Below are positions 7,771 to 15,816 of a DNA stretch of 64,000 nt, one piece after another. The notes below the pieces were generated by a model. It made no database searches. It was not told the DNA's origin and saw nothing but the letters and a program-made list of their open reading frames with translations. A program made the position numbers and the translations under genes. The DNA lies in contig NZ_JAJEWK010000012.1 of assembly GCF_020687745.1 (NCBI RefSeq), positions 310,001 through 374,000 of the forward strand. Reading direction: 5' to 3'. Within the stretch, counting starts at the first letter, position 1. Each line of letters begins with the position of its first letter. This DNA is from Chryseobacterium sp. MFBS3-17 (GTDB lineage Bacteria > Bacteroidota > Bacteroidia > Flavobacteriales > Weeksellaceae).

Positions 7771-8583
7771 ATGTCCTTAAAAGAAACCATAGAGCAGATC
7801 TGGGAAAACAGAGATCTACTGCAGAATGACGAAAGTAAAGCAGCCATACGTGAAGTGGTATCCAGACTGGATCTGGGTGAACTGCGCGTGGCCGAACCTA
7901 CCGAAAACGGCTGGCAGGTAAACGAATGGGTGAAAAAAGCCGTGGTGTTGTATTTCCCGATTCAGAAAATGGAAACTGTGGAAGTGGGACCTTTTGAATT
8001 TCATGATAAAATTCCGCTGAAGAAAAACTATGCAGAAAAAGGAGTACGCGTGGTACCACATGCAATAGCCAGACACGGCAGTTATGTGGCATCCGGCGTG
8101 ATCATGATGCCTTCCTATGTCAATATCGGCGCCTATGTAGACAGCGGGACCATGGTAGATACCTGGGCTACAGTAGGCAGTTGTGCGCAGATTGGTAAAA
8201 ACGTACACCTGAGTGGTGGCGTGGGAATTGGTGGTGTGCTGGAGCCCCTGCAGGCCGCTCCGGTAATTATAGAAGATGATGTATTCATAGGTTCCAGATG
8301 TATTGTGGTAGAAGGGGTGCATGTGGAAAAAGAAGCCGTTCTGGGTGCTAATGTAGTGCTTACCGCATCCACAAAAATCATTGATGTGACCGATGATGAA
8401 CCGTTTGAAATCAAAGGAAGAATTCCCGCCCGCTCCGTGGTGATACCGGGCAGCTATACCAAAGAATTTCCTGCCGGCGAGTTTCAGGTTCCATGTGCAC
8501 TGATTATAGGAAAGCGCAAGGAATCTACGGATAAAAAGACTTCACTGAATGATGCACTGCGCGAGAATAATGTAGCGGTGTAA
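7771..8583 (+). CDS. dapD: 2,3,4,5-tetrahydropyridine-2,6-dicarboxylate N-succinyltransferase
   Basis: This enzyme transfers succinyl from succinyl-CoA to tetrahydrodipicolinate in the lysine/diaminopimelate pathway. The 270-residue length fits the family (about 274). The N-terminal helical domain is followed by a left-handed beta-helix with hexapeptide repeats (MMPSYVNIGAYVDSGTMVD, then IGKNVHLSGGVGIGG), and a conserved C-terminal part (PEPxxA-type loop reads LEPLQAAPVIIEDD). It is a single-gene unit ended by a hairpin that overlaps the promoter of the next gene. Confidence 0.95.
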   Translation: MSLKETIEQIWENRDLLQNDESKAAIREVVSRLDLGELRVAEPTENGWQVNEWVKKAVVLYFPIQKMETVEVGPFEFHDKIPLKKNYAEKGVRVVPHAIARHGSYVASGVIMMPSYVNIGAYVDSGTMVDTWATVGSCAQIGKNVHLSGGVGIGGVLEPLQAAPVIIEDDVFIGSRCIVVEGVHVEKEAVLGANVVLTASTKIIDVTDDEPFEIKGRIPARSVVIPGSYTKEFPAGEFQVPCALIIGKRKESTDKKTSLNDALRENNVAV

Positions 8584-8613
8584 AAAACATGACTTTCTGT
8601 AAGCAAAACTATA

Positions 8614-8654
8614 AAACCTTTGGAACAGCTGTTTGCGGATTGTTCCGAAGGTTT
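8614..8654 (+). terminator. dapD terminator, overlapping the next promoter
   Basis: A 14-bp stem (8614-8627 with 8641-8654, one G-U pair) followed by TTTATTTTT. The T-rich tail is itself the -7 box of the glycosyltransferase gene, and the hairpin loop holds its TTTG -33 element. Confidence 0.7.
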
Positions 8655-8661
8655 ATTTTTG
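8632..8661 (+). promoter_or_regulatory. promoter of the glycosyltransferase gene
   Basis: TTTG (8632-8635), 18 bases, TATTTTTG (8654-8661): a good Bacteroidetes promoter, 31 bases before the ATG and embedded in the dapD terminator. Confidence 0.65.
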
Positions 8662-8692
8662 TCTGCAGACCTTTCAAAATCTCTTTGCTAAG

Positions 8693-9799
8693 ATGAAAAT
8701 AGCTTATGATGCCAAACGTTTTTTTCAGAATGCTTCCGGGTTAGGAAATTATTCCCGTGATCTGGTGCGGATTCTGGCCACAAACTTTACAGAAAATCAA
8801 TATTTGCTCTTCAACAAAAAAAAAACCGAAAGAGGGGCACAGATTCTGGAGCTTCCGGAAGTTACTTTTGTGGAACTCCGTGGCGGCACTCTGGCAAGGC
8901 AGTTCCGGATGGGTAAGCAGGCTCAGGATGCCGGTGCAGAACTGTTTCATGGACTTTCCGGCGAGTTGCCGCTGCGGTGGCACCCTACACCGGTGAAGAA
9001 AATAGTCACCATTCATGATCTGATTTTCATGCGTTATCCGCAGTTTTATTCGCTTTTTGACCGTAAAATGCACTTGTGGAAATTCCGGAAAGCAGCACAG
9101 GGAGCAGACCGCATTATAGCGATTTCTGAACAGACAAAGCAGGATATTGTGCATTTTCTGAAAGTTCCAGAGTCAAAAGTTACCGTGGTGTACCAAGGGT
9201 GTCATCATGCGTTTCAGGAAAGAAAAACGGAGGATGTTCTTGCTGCAGTCCGGGCAAAATTCGCACTCCCGGACCGCTTCATTCTGAGTGTGGGCACCGT
9301 GGAAAAGCGCAAAAATCTTCTCAAGGTGCTCCGGGCCATCACAGGAACCGCAATTCCTCTGGTGGTGGTGGGAAAGAAAACAAAGTACTTCAAGCTCATT
9401 CAGAAATATATCCTGAAAAATAAAATGGAAGACCAGGTATGGTTTCCGGAAGAGGTGAATATGGAAGAGCTGTCGTCACTCTATCAGCTGGCAGATGTTT
9501 TTGTATATCCCAGTTTATTTGAAGGATTCGGCATTCCGGTCATCGAAGCGCTTTATTCCGGCACTGCTGTGGTCACAAGCAATACCAGTTGCCTGCCCGA
9601 AGCAGGAGGACCTCATTCCATGTACATAGATCCCGAAAACCATCTGGATTTGCGGGCGAAAATTATTTTTCTCTGGGAAAACGATGCAGAGCGCGTTCGA
9701 CGGGCAGAAAAAAGCCTGGAATTTGTTCAGAAATTCAATGACGACAGGGTTGCCGAAGCAGTTATGGCTGTTTACCAATCTGTGCTCAAGGAACAGTAA
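8693..9799 (+). CDS. glycosyltransferase, GT4 family
   Basis: A GT-B fold glycosyltransferase of 368 residues, probably transferring a sugar from a nucleotide donor to an envelope glycan. The start at 8693 gives MKIAYDAKRFFQNASGLGNYSRDL, the usual N-terminus with a glycine-rich acceptor loop. The C-terminal half has the donor-site pattern: FILSVGTVEKRKN, then VYPSLFEGFGIPVIEAL with the conserved E-x7-E, and TSNTSCLPEAGG. There is no transmembrane segment. It stands alone rather than in a polysaccharide cluster, so the target is unknown. Confidence 0.88.
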   Translation: MKIAYDAKRFFQNASGLGNYSRDLVRILATNFTENQYLLFNKKKTERGAQILELPEVTFVELRGGTLARQFRMGKQAQDAGAELFHGLSGELPLRWHPTPVKKIVTIHDLIFMRYPQFYSLFDRKMHLWKFRKAAQGADRIIAISEQTKQDIVHFLKVPESKVTVVYQGCHHAFQERKTEDVLAAVRAKFALPDRFILSVGTVEKRKNLLKVLRAITGTAIPLVVVGKKTKYFKLIQKYILKNKMEDQVWFPEEVNMEELSSLYQLADVFVYPSLFEGFGIPVIEALYSGTAVVTSNTSCLPEAGGPHSMYIDPENHLDLRAKIIFLWENDAERVRRAEKSLEFVQKFNDDRVAEAVMAVYQSVLKEQ

Positions 9800-9817
9800 C
9801 CGTTGAAATCACATGAT

Positions 9818-10999
9818 TTACCTTCCTACCCTGAATTTTCTGGTGGCTGTTTTGCCCTGGTAGCGGAGTGTTCCGAGGTACATTCCTGCAGGTAATGAAG
9901 AAATATTGATGCCCTTTTCTCCCTGAGTTGCCATTACTTTTTTACCACTCATATCGAATATTTCAAATTCAAAATCTCTGTTTCGTGGTTCATCCAGGTG
10001 AATTTCAATGAAATTTTTTGCCGGATTAGGGGTAATCTGAAATCCTGCTGCCTGCGGCGTTGCGGTTTCGTTCACCGACAGATAGGTAGAGGCTATCGCA
10101 AAATGTTGCAAGGCACCCAGCGCTGCCTTGGTCACATTAAAGAGGTACACCGGATCCATATTCTGGATCACATCATTTGCGGTATGGGGATACGGGTTAG
10201 AAGATCCATTACCTTCGTAAAACCCTGTAATGATTTCACCATTATTCTGAAACGGCATATAATCTGAAGAGTAGGCAGGCTGTACATTGGTATTGGTTTG
10301 CAGAGAAGAGTAGGCCAGTACATAAGATTTCAGCTGCTGAGTGAAAGCGGCAGATGCAGCATTATTGCCGGAAGGACTGTTATTGGTATCCTGTTCGCAA
10401 ATAATGGTATTGTGCATTTGACCTGCTACACCGCCTATCTGGTCCAGATTGAATACCAGGCGGATGCTCATTTTGGGTGTGGAGGCGTTTACAACATTCG
10501 TTACGTAATGCTGGCTTCCGCGGAGGCCTTGTTCTTCACCGGAAAAATGGATGAATTTTATGGAATATTCGGTGGGGATGTCTTTCAGAATCCGGGCCAT
10601 TTCCAGCACTGCAGTAGTACCGCTTCCGTTATCATTGGCTCCCGGACCTACGATGCTGTCAAAATGTGAAGACACAATTACATAGGTATTGGGATAGAGA
10701 GTTCCGGTTTTGGTCACCACCAGATTTCTTGAGTTCACATTACCATAAGTGAACGGATCTTCTTCAATCTGGCTCTGGCTGTAACCAAAAGATGCATATT
10801 TATTTTTCAGCCAGTACAGGGCATTTGTATTATTGGCACTGCCGGTGGTTTTCACGCCAAAGTTCACATACTCCTGCAGCGTCTGATTGATCTGCGTTTG
10901 CGACACCTGACTAACCCGGGATACATAGGCAGGCTCCGGAGTTTGTGCAAAGGCAGCCAAATAAAAGAAAAATGCGGCGAAAATTAATAACTTTTTCAT
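9818..10999 (-). CDS. M28-family metallopeptidase with T9SS sorting domain
   Basis: A secreted 393-residue aminopeptidase-like enzyme. Signal peptide MKKLLIFAAFFFYLAAFAQ is followed by a di-zinc M28 domain with ligands in VSSHFDS (His, with Asp in GANDNGSG), GEEQGLRGS (catalytic and bridging Glu), NLDQIGG (Asp) and YPHTANDV (His). The last 80 residues form a type A T9SS sorting domain (ITPNPAKNFIEI, IFDMSGKKV, LPAGMYLGTL). It should cross the outer membrane by T9SS and be attached or released there. A TATCTTTG box at 11017-11024 drives it. Confidence 0.93.
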   Translation of the reverse strand: MKKLLIFAAFFFYLAAFAQTPEPAYVSRVSQVSQTQINQTLQEYVNFGVKTTGSANNTNALYWLKNKYASFGYSQSQIEEDPFTYGNVNSRNLVVTKTGTLYPNTYVIVSSHFDSIVGPGANDNGSGTTAVLEMARILKDIPTEYSIKFIHFSGEEQGLRGSQHYVTNVVNASTPKMSIRLVFNLDQIGGVAGQMHNTIICEQDTNNSPSGNNAASAAFTQQLKSYVLAYSSLQTNTNVQPAYSSDYMPFQNNGEIITGFYEGNGSSNPYPHTANDVIQNMDPVYLFNVTKAALGALQHFAIASTYLSVNETATPQAAGFQITPNPAKNFIEIHLDEPRNRDFEFEIFDMSGKKVMATQGEKGINISSLPAGMYLGTLRYQGKTATRKFRVGR

Positions 11000-11016
11000 T
11001 GATTTTTTTAAGACTT

Positions 11017-11024
11017 CAAAGATA
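11017..11024 (-). promoter_or_regulatory. -7 box of the M28/T9SS gene
   Basis: TATCTTTG on the minus strand, 17 bases before the ATG. Confidence 0.55.
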
Positions 11025-11052
11025 TTAAAATGAAATTTTACACGAAATTTAA

Positions 11053-11080
11053 TTGTAACTAAAATATAATCTTAAATTTG
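11053..11080 (+). promoter_or_regulatory. promoter of the M36-like metallopeptidase gene
   Basis: TTG (11053-11055), 17 bases, TAAATTTG (11073-11080), 30 bases before the ATG. It is divergent from the M28 promoter. Confidence 0.55.
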
Positions 11081-11110
11081 AAATCTACAATTACACATAA
11101 GTAATCCTCT

Positions 11111-12961
11111 ATGAAGAAAGTTATAATTTTCATTGTTATGGTTGGCGCAATGTCACTGGTTCACATGCATGCACAGACATCTATATACGAAACCACTGCC
11201 GTACAATACCTGCAGGACCATCGGGCAAAGTTTGGGGTCAGCAGTATGGCTCAGTTAAAACTCTATGACGTGCGCAAGGGAAACGCGGGTGAAACCCTGA
11301 GATTTAATCAGGAAATGGATGGTGTCACCATCTTTCAGGCAGACGTGACCGTGCATTTTAATAAAGCTGGAGTAGTGACCTATGTAGCCGAAACCCCATC
11401 TACCAGAAATTTACGAAAGATATCTGCAGTTCCGGCACTTTCTGAACAAGCTGCAATGGCTGCTGCTAAGGTAGCGAGTGCGCCCGAGGGTGAAATCATG
11501 CATGAGGAAGTAAAACTTTTTGTTCTGAACAACGATGAATCCGGAACCATACTGGTGTACAGGGTTTTACTGGAGTCTTTTGGCAAGCCCGGCTCCTGGG
11601 AGGTGATGGTGGATGCACAAAATGGCGAAATCATCAGTATTAAAGATATTGCCCAGTACTGCCATCATCCGCATCATCAAAAAAGTGAAAAGCCGGTGAC
11701 TGGTGCAAAAGCAGCACTGAAGGCTACCGGAACTGCGTATGTGTACAATCCGGATCCGCTTTCTGTAGCGCAGGCAACGTATGGCGGTAATTATGTAGAC
11801 AATAATGATGCGACGAACGCAAGTCTGGATGCGGCCAGAACTCTGGTCACGCTGGATGATGTTGAGTTTGACGGTGGCTTGTACAAACTGAAAAGCCAGT
11901 ATGTGGAGATTGCCGAAATTCAGGCGCCCGCCACCGGACTTTTTACACAGACCACACCCGATTTTCTGTTCAACAGGAATGACCAGGGCTTTGAAGCGGT
12001 GAATGTTTTCTGGCACTTTCATCAGAGTATGAAATACATTAATGAAACACTCGGCATTGCCTGTCTTCCTACCCTGAACAACGGCAGGGTGAGGTTTGAC
12101 CCGCATGGGCAAAACGGAAATGATAATTCTGCATTTTATCCCGGTGGTCAGTACCTCACATTCGGGGAAGGCGGAGTGGATGACGGGGAAGATGCGCACG
12201 TGATTCTGCATGAACTGGGACATGGCGTGCATTACTGGATTACCGGCAACAGTTCATCTTCCGCACAGGGACTGGGCGAAGGTTCAGGAGATTACTGGGC
12301 CATGTCTTATACCCGCAGCCTGAATCTGTGGCCTTCTACGGCCCCGCAATACCATTGGGTATTTCCATGGGATGGCCATAATCCGTTCTGGAACGGGCGG
12401 GTAACCAATTATTCTGCTACCTATCCCACGCCCAATATCAACAATGGCGGAGCGATCCATGCTAACGGTCAAATTTGGGCTACCACCTTAATGAGAATTT
12501 ATGATATCATCGGCAAAGAAAAAACAGACCGGGCATTTCTGGAAGGTCTGGCACTGACCAACTCCACCGCCAATCAGCAGACGGCGGCTGTGGCTGTGAG
12601 ACAGGCCGCATTGAATATGGTGGGTACACATGGGTTCATCTGCGCAGACGTACAGATTATCAGCCAGGAGATGACTGCCACAGGTTACAATATGCCGGCT
12701 TACAGTTGTACAGATCTGGGAGTAGCAGATGTGAAGAAGGATTTATACAGTATTTATCCCAATCCTGTCAGTGATGTTCTGAATGTGCGGATGACAGATA
12801 AGGAACATCAGAAAGGGCGCATCCTAAATATGGAAGGAAGACTGATTCGCGAAGTATTTTTGCAGCAGGGAATGAACAGAATTCATGTGGCAGAGCTGGA
12901 GAAAGGAAACTATATCCTGCAGATTGGTCAGGATACGGCACATAAATTTATCAAAAAGTAA
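11111..12961 (+). CDS. M36/thermolysin-like metallopeptidase with T9SS sorting domain
   Basis: A secreted 616-residue protease. Signal peptide (MKKVIIFIVMVGAMSLVHMHAQ) is followed by an FTP/PepSY-type inhibitory propeptide (FNQEMDGVTIFQADVTVHFN; GSWEVMVDAQNGEIIS). The zinc motif HELGH is at residues 367-371 and the third ligand Glu390 lies in GLGEGSGDYWAMS, which fits fungalysin/M4-type gluzincins. The last 75 residues are a T9SS type A domain (IYPNPVSDVLNV, RILNMEGRLI, LEKGNYILQI). It is probably an extracellular endopeptidase activated by removal of the propeptide. Family M36 versus M4 is not certain. Confidence 0.88.
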   Translation: MKKVIIFIVMVGAMSLVHMHAQTSIYETTAVQYLQDHRAKFGVSSMAQLKLYDVRKGNAGETLRFNQEMDGVTIFQADVTVHFNKAGVVTYVAETPSTRNLRKISAVPALSEQAAMAAAKVASAPEGEIMHEEVKLFVLNNDESGTILVYRVLLESFGKPGSWEVMVDAQNGEIISIKDIAQYCHHPHHQKSEKPVTGAKAALKATGTAYVYNPDPLSVAQATYGGNYVDNNDATNASLDAARTLVTLDDVEFDGGLYKLKSQYVEIAEIQAPATGLFTQTTPDFLFNRNDQGFEAVNVFWHFHQSMKYINETLGIACLPTLNNGRVRFDPHGQNGNDNSAFYPGGQYLTFGEGGVDDGEDAHVILHELGHGVHYWITGNSSSSAQGLGEGSGDYWAMSYTRSLNLWPSTAPQYHWVFPWDGHNPFWNGRVTNYSATYPTPNINNGGAIHANGQIWATTLMRIYDIIGKEKTDRAFLEGLALTNSTANQQTAAVAVRQAALNMVGTHGFICADVQIISQEMTATGYNMPAYSCTDLGVADVKKDLYSIYPNPVSDVLNVRMTDKEHQKGRILNMEGRLIREVFLQQGMNRIHVAELEKGNYILQIGQDTAHKFIKK

Positions 12962-12984
12962 CAGTGTAAATCCGCATATAAAGC

Positions 12985-13014
12985 AAAACTCCCGGGCGTG
13001 AGCCCGGGAGTTTT
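12985..13014. terminator. strong bidirectional terminator
   Basis: Perfect 13-bp stem AAAACTCCCGGGC / GCCCGGGAGTTTT with loop GTGA. It serves the metallopeptidase gene (+) and rplT (-), which converge here. Confidence 0.9.
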
Positions 13015-13038
13015 CTATTGATAACAAAAAGTTTTACT

Positions 13039-13383
13039 TTATTTTACTTGATCTACAACTGCTTTAAAAGCTTCAGGGTGATTCATTGCTAAATCTGCCA
13101 GAACCTTTCTGTTCAGTTCGATATTGTTCTTTTTGAGAGCTCCCATAAACTGAGAGTAAGACATTCCGTGCTCTCTGGTACCTGCGTTGATACGGGTGAT
13201 CCAAAGAGATCTGAAGTTTCTTTTCTTCTCTTTTCTGCCGCGGTAAGCATATTGCATTGCTTTTTCTACGGCGTTTTTAGCAACAGTCCAAACGTTCTTT
13301 CTTCTACCGAAATAACCTTTAGCCTGCTTCATTACTTTTTTTCTGCGAGCTCTGGAGGCTACTGCATTTACTGATCTTGGCAT
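13039..13383 (-). CDS. rplT: 50S ribosomal protein L20
   Basis: A 114-residue ribosomal protein that binds 23S rRNA early in 50S assembly. Starts [20 protein letters not shown] with the conserved [23 protein letters not shown] segment. It follows rpmI by 123 bases, a gap without an obvious terminator, so the two form one transcript. L20 represses this operon in other bacteria; no repressor structure was identified here. Confidence 0.97.
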   Translation of the reverse strand: MPRSVNAVASRARRKKVMKQAKGYFGRRKNVWTVAKNAVEKAMQYAYRGRKEKKRNFRSLWITRINAGTREHGMSYSQFMGALKKNNIELNRKVLADLAMNHPEAFKAVVDQVK

Positions 13384-13506
13384 AATATAAATTTGTTTTT
13401 TTTGAATTGGGCGTTCGCTGCAGCGAATCTTGGGGGCACCAGTTCAGGGTTAAATTTTTGAATTTTTTTTGAATTCTTATAAACCGAATTGATTTATAAA
13501 AACTAC

Positions 13507-13704
13507 TTACTTAATGGCTAATTGGCGCAGTACGCTTTTCTCATCCACAGTGGCCACGTAAGAAGTTTGCGTCAGATTTCTCTTTTGCTTGGTTTCTTTC
13601 TTGGTCAAAATGTGGCTTTTGTAAGCATTCTTTCTTTTAATTTTACCGGTTCCGGTAAGCTTAAAACGCTTTTTAGCACCTGATTTCGTTTTTAATTTTG
13701 GCAT
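13507..13704 (-). CDS. rpmI: 50S ribosomal protein L35
   Basis: A 65-residue basic ribosomal protein, [20 protein letters not shown], with a typical KSHILTKK segment. Unlike the common infC-rpmI-rplT arrangement, about 2.1 kb separates it from infC, and a TATCTTTG box at 13742-13749 gives it its own promoter. Confidence 0.97.
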   Translation of the reverse strand: MPKLKTKSGAKKRFKLTGTGKIKRKNAYKSHILTKKETKQKRNLTQTSYVATVDEKSVLRQLAIK

Positions 13705-13741
13705 TACTTTGCTTTTTAAGTTTTTGTTATCAATGAGTGTG

Positions 13742-13749
13742 CAAAGATA
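13742..13749 (-). promoter_or_regulatory. -7 box of rpmI-rplT
   Basis: TATCTTTG on the minus strand, 37 bases before the rpmI ATG. It explains how rpmI-rplT can be expressed apart from thrS-infC. Confidence 0.6.
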
Positions 13750-13966
13750 TGAAAAACTTCCGGATTAGAGGGATATCCTTGTAATAATTTTAACAGAAGA
13801 GAATCAGAGCGCCTGGCAGGAAGCACAGCTGAATATTTCTGCATAATCTTCGGGATTTCAGCAGGGAGAATAACCCTGATACTGAAAGCTGTATATGGGT
13901 ATTTTCCCCTGGCTTGTTCTTTCCGGAATCACTCATTGTAATTTCCTGCTTTTTTGATGATAATAA

Positions 13967-13997
13967 TTTGCATACCTGAGAAATAAGGGTAAATTTG
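13967..13997 (+). promoter_or_regulatory. promoter of the first barrel gene
   Basis: TTTG (13967-13970), 19 bases, TAAATTTG (13990-13997): ideal spacing, 30 bases before the ATG. Confidence 0.7.
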
Positions 13998-14027
13998 CTG
14001 CCGAAAACTTAACTAAAATTTTTAAAC

Positions 14028-14687
14028 ATGAAGAAAATTCTATTGGTTGCTTCTGTGGCAATCTTTGGTGCAGCATTGCAGGCTCAGGAAACTAAATTTG
14101 GTGTAAAAGCCGGTTATTCCCTTTCTACTCTTAAAATGGATGCGGAAACGGCAAATGAAGAATCTTACACTACAGATCCTTCTCATACCTTCTATATCGG
14201 TGGTATGGTTCAGCACAAATTCAATGATAACTTCGGTATTCAGGGAGAACTTCTGTATTCGCCACTGGGAGGTAAAGATGACTATGTATATGATGAAGAG
14301 GGGATGAGCTTCGGGATGAAGAGCAAAATTGAACTGGGAACTATTTTAATTCCTGTTTCTGCCAAGTATTTCATCAGCGATGCTTTTGCCGTCAATGCCG
14401 GTGCGAGTTTCGGACTGATTGTTTCTGCAAAAGCAAAATCTGTTTTTGATGGTGGTATGAATATTCCCGGTGTAGAACTTACGATTGATGACACAATTGA
14501 CATCAAAGATGAAGTGAATACCCTGAACATTGCTCCTTTCATTGGCGCTGAGTACACGCTGGAAAACGGACTTTTCTTTGATGCCAGATACAATATGGGC
14601 GTTTCTGACCTGAGTAAGTATGATGGAAAAATGACCAACAGCTTTGCACAGATTGGTGTAGGATTCAAATTCGGAGGCGGTTATTAA
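14028..14687 (+). CDS. outer-membrane beta-barrel protein (copy 1)
   Basis: A 219-residue protein with a signal peptide (MKKILLVASVAIFGAALQAQ) and alternating amphipathic strands ending in an aromatic/Gly C-terminus (GVGFKFGGGY), as in 8-stranded PorT/OmpX-like barrels. FGVKAGYSLSTL and FGIQGELLYSPLGG are shared with the next gene, a tandem paralogue. Function unknown; small barrels of this type are usually structural or adhesion-related. It is transcribed opposite to the flanking translation genes. Confidence 0.85.
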   Translation: MKKILLVASVAIFGAALQAQETKFGVKAGYSLSTLKMDAETANEESYTTDPSHTFYIGGMVQHKFNDNFGIQGELLYSPLGGKDDYVYDEEGMSFGMKSKIELGTILIPVSAKYFISDAFAVNAGASFGLIVSAKAKSVFDGGMNIPGVELTIDDTIDIKDEVNTLNIAPFIGAEYTLENGLFFDARYNMGVSDLSKYDGKMTNSFAQIGVGFKFGGGY

Positions 14688-14713
14688 TCCCGACGTATTT
14701 CCTTTAGCATATC

Positions 14714-14736
14714 ATCCCGCTCCGGCGGGATTTTTT
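14714..14736 (+). terminator. terminator of barrel gene copy 1
   Basis: ATCCCGC-TCCG-GCGGGAT followed by a T-run. Nearly the same hairpin follows copy 2. Confidence 0.85.
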
Positions 14737-14845
14737 GTTTTTTTACCTTAAAAATTAACAAAAATTTAAAGCCAACGGTGGTCAATCCCCTGGACAATGT
14801 GGTTTTTTTGATTTATCTTGGTCAGATATTTAATCATCTTTTGAT

Positions 14846-15511
14846 ATGAAGAAAATTATATGTTTTACTACATTAGTACTTGCAGGAACCACTATGAACG
14901 CACAGAAAACCACATGGGGGCTGAAAGCCGGTTACGCGCTTTCTACGCTGAAAAATGACTCACCCGAGGCGGTGGCTACAACCTATACTTCAGATCCGCT
15001 GCATACTTTTTACATAGGAGGTCTGGTTCAGCATCAGTTGGGCAGCAAGTTCGGCGTACAAGGGGAGTTGCTGTATGCACCACTGGGCGGTTCCCAGTCA
15101 TTTGAATTTCGCAGCGACACCATGTACAGCCTTACGGAAACTCAGCTGAATTTGGAGACGCTGCAGATTCCACTGTCCGGGCAGTATTTTATCAATGATG
15201 CTTTCTCGGTTTCTGCCGGTGTAAATTTCGGATTTGTGCTTTCTGCCAAACTACGCTATGTGGCATACGAATCCCACAATGTGCCAGGTACAGAGCTCTC
15301 TGTGATTCCGGATGATGAGTATGATGTAAAGAATCAGATGAATTCATTGCTCTTTGCGCCGTTTGCAGGAGTGAGTTATACACTGGGGAACGGCTTGTTC
15401 TTTGAGGCCCGCTACCACCAGGGACTTTCTGATCTCAGTAAGACCGAAGGAAAATTAACCAATAGCTTCCTTCAGGCGGGCGTGGGGTATAGGTTTGGCG
15501 GAGGTCAATAA
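14846..15511 (+). CDS. outer-membrane beta-barrel protein (copy 2)
   Basis: A 221-residue paralogue of the preceding gene with a signal peptide (MKKIICFTTLVLAGTTMNAQ). The conserved blocks WGLKAGYALSTL, HTFYIGGLVQHQ and ARYHQGLSDLSKTEGKLTNS align with copy 1; the central loops differ strongly (for example the TYTSDPL and RSDTMYSL regions), which suggests diversification of surface loops after duplication. A possible variant -7 box (TATCTTGG, 14815-14822) lies upstream, so it may be expressed separately from copy 1. Confidence 0.85.
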   Translation: MKKIICFTTLVLAGTTMNAQKTTWGLKAGYALSTLKNDSPEAVATTYTSDPLHTFYIGGLVQHQLGSKFGVQGELLYAPLGGSQSFEFRSDTMYSLTETQLNLETLQIPLSGQYFINDAFSVSAGVNFGFVLSAKLRYVAYESHNVPGTELSVIPDDEYDVKNQMNSLLFAPFAGVSYTLGNGLFFEARYHQGLSDLSKTEGKLTNSFLQAGVGYRFGGGQ

Positions 15512-15535
15512 GACATTATCATATTGAACACATGA

Positions 15536-15560
15536 AATCCTGCTCCGGCGGGATTTTTTT
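15536..15560 (+). terminator. terminator of barrel gene copy 2
   Basis: AATCCTGC-TCCG-GCGGGATT plus T7. It is the copy 1 hairpin with one G-U pair, so the duplication probably included the terminator. Confidence 0.85.
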
Positions 15561-15595
15561 ATGGGCAAAGTGAAGGCTGGGTGAAAGAATGACAA

Positions 15596-15728
15596 ATCCT
15601 CAGCCTAGCCGTGATGGCAGCGGCTACCCCGCACAGATTGCCCACGGTTTTAACCGTGGGCAGTCTGGAGGAGTAATAGCGAACAGCGCGTAATACAAGT
15701 GACGCTGCCCGATTCTTGTGAAGCTCCT
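15596..15728. repeat. structured intergenic repeat with REP-like hairpin
   Basis: A conserved-looking element: blocks TAGCCGTGATGGCAGCGGCT and GGAGTAATAGCGAACAGCGC flank a 16-bp hairpin at 15634-15667 (CAGATTGCCCACGGTT, 2-base loop, then its complement with one G-U pair), and the element ends in AGCTCCTGA. The outer blocks resemble a dispersed, structured repeat common in flavobacterial genomes (possibly the Flavo-1 RNA class, from memory). The hairpin core CCCACGGTTTTAACCGTGGG is shared with the palindrome at the end of the Y1 transposase gene at 43.7 kb. Confidence 0.55.
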
Positions 15729-15816
15729 GATAAAAAATATACATCTACAAAAAAAAGAGAGCTCTTTTCAGAACTCTCCGTATGTTTGGCAACCCCGGGA
15801 GGTTGCGGTATTCAGA

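Larger units (their letters stand above)
13705..14027. other. divergent intergenic region rpmI / barrel gene
   Basis: This 323-bp gap contains the rpmI -7 box (13742-13749) and the promoter of the first barrel gene (13967-13997). Between about 13760 and 13960 I see no ORF or structured RNA. Confidence 0.7.
15512..15816. other. intergenic region with terminator and structured repeat
   Basis: This 305-bp gap between barrel copy 2 and infC holds the copy 2 terminator (15536-15560) and a structured repeat element (about 15596-15728) that includes a long hairpin. The remaining 90 bases up to infC show nothing recognisable. Confidence 0.65.

Noticed and set aside
11567-12232. 221-codon open frame on the minus strand inside the M36-like peptidase gene
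   Set aside because: It lies wholly antisense to a well-supported gene and its translation shows no domain or signal pattern.
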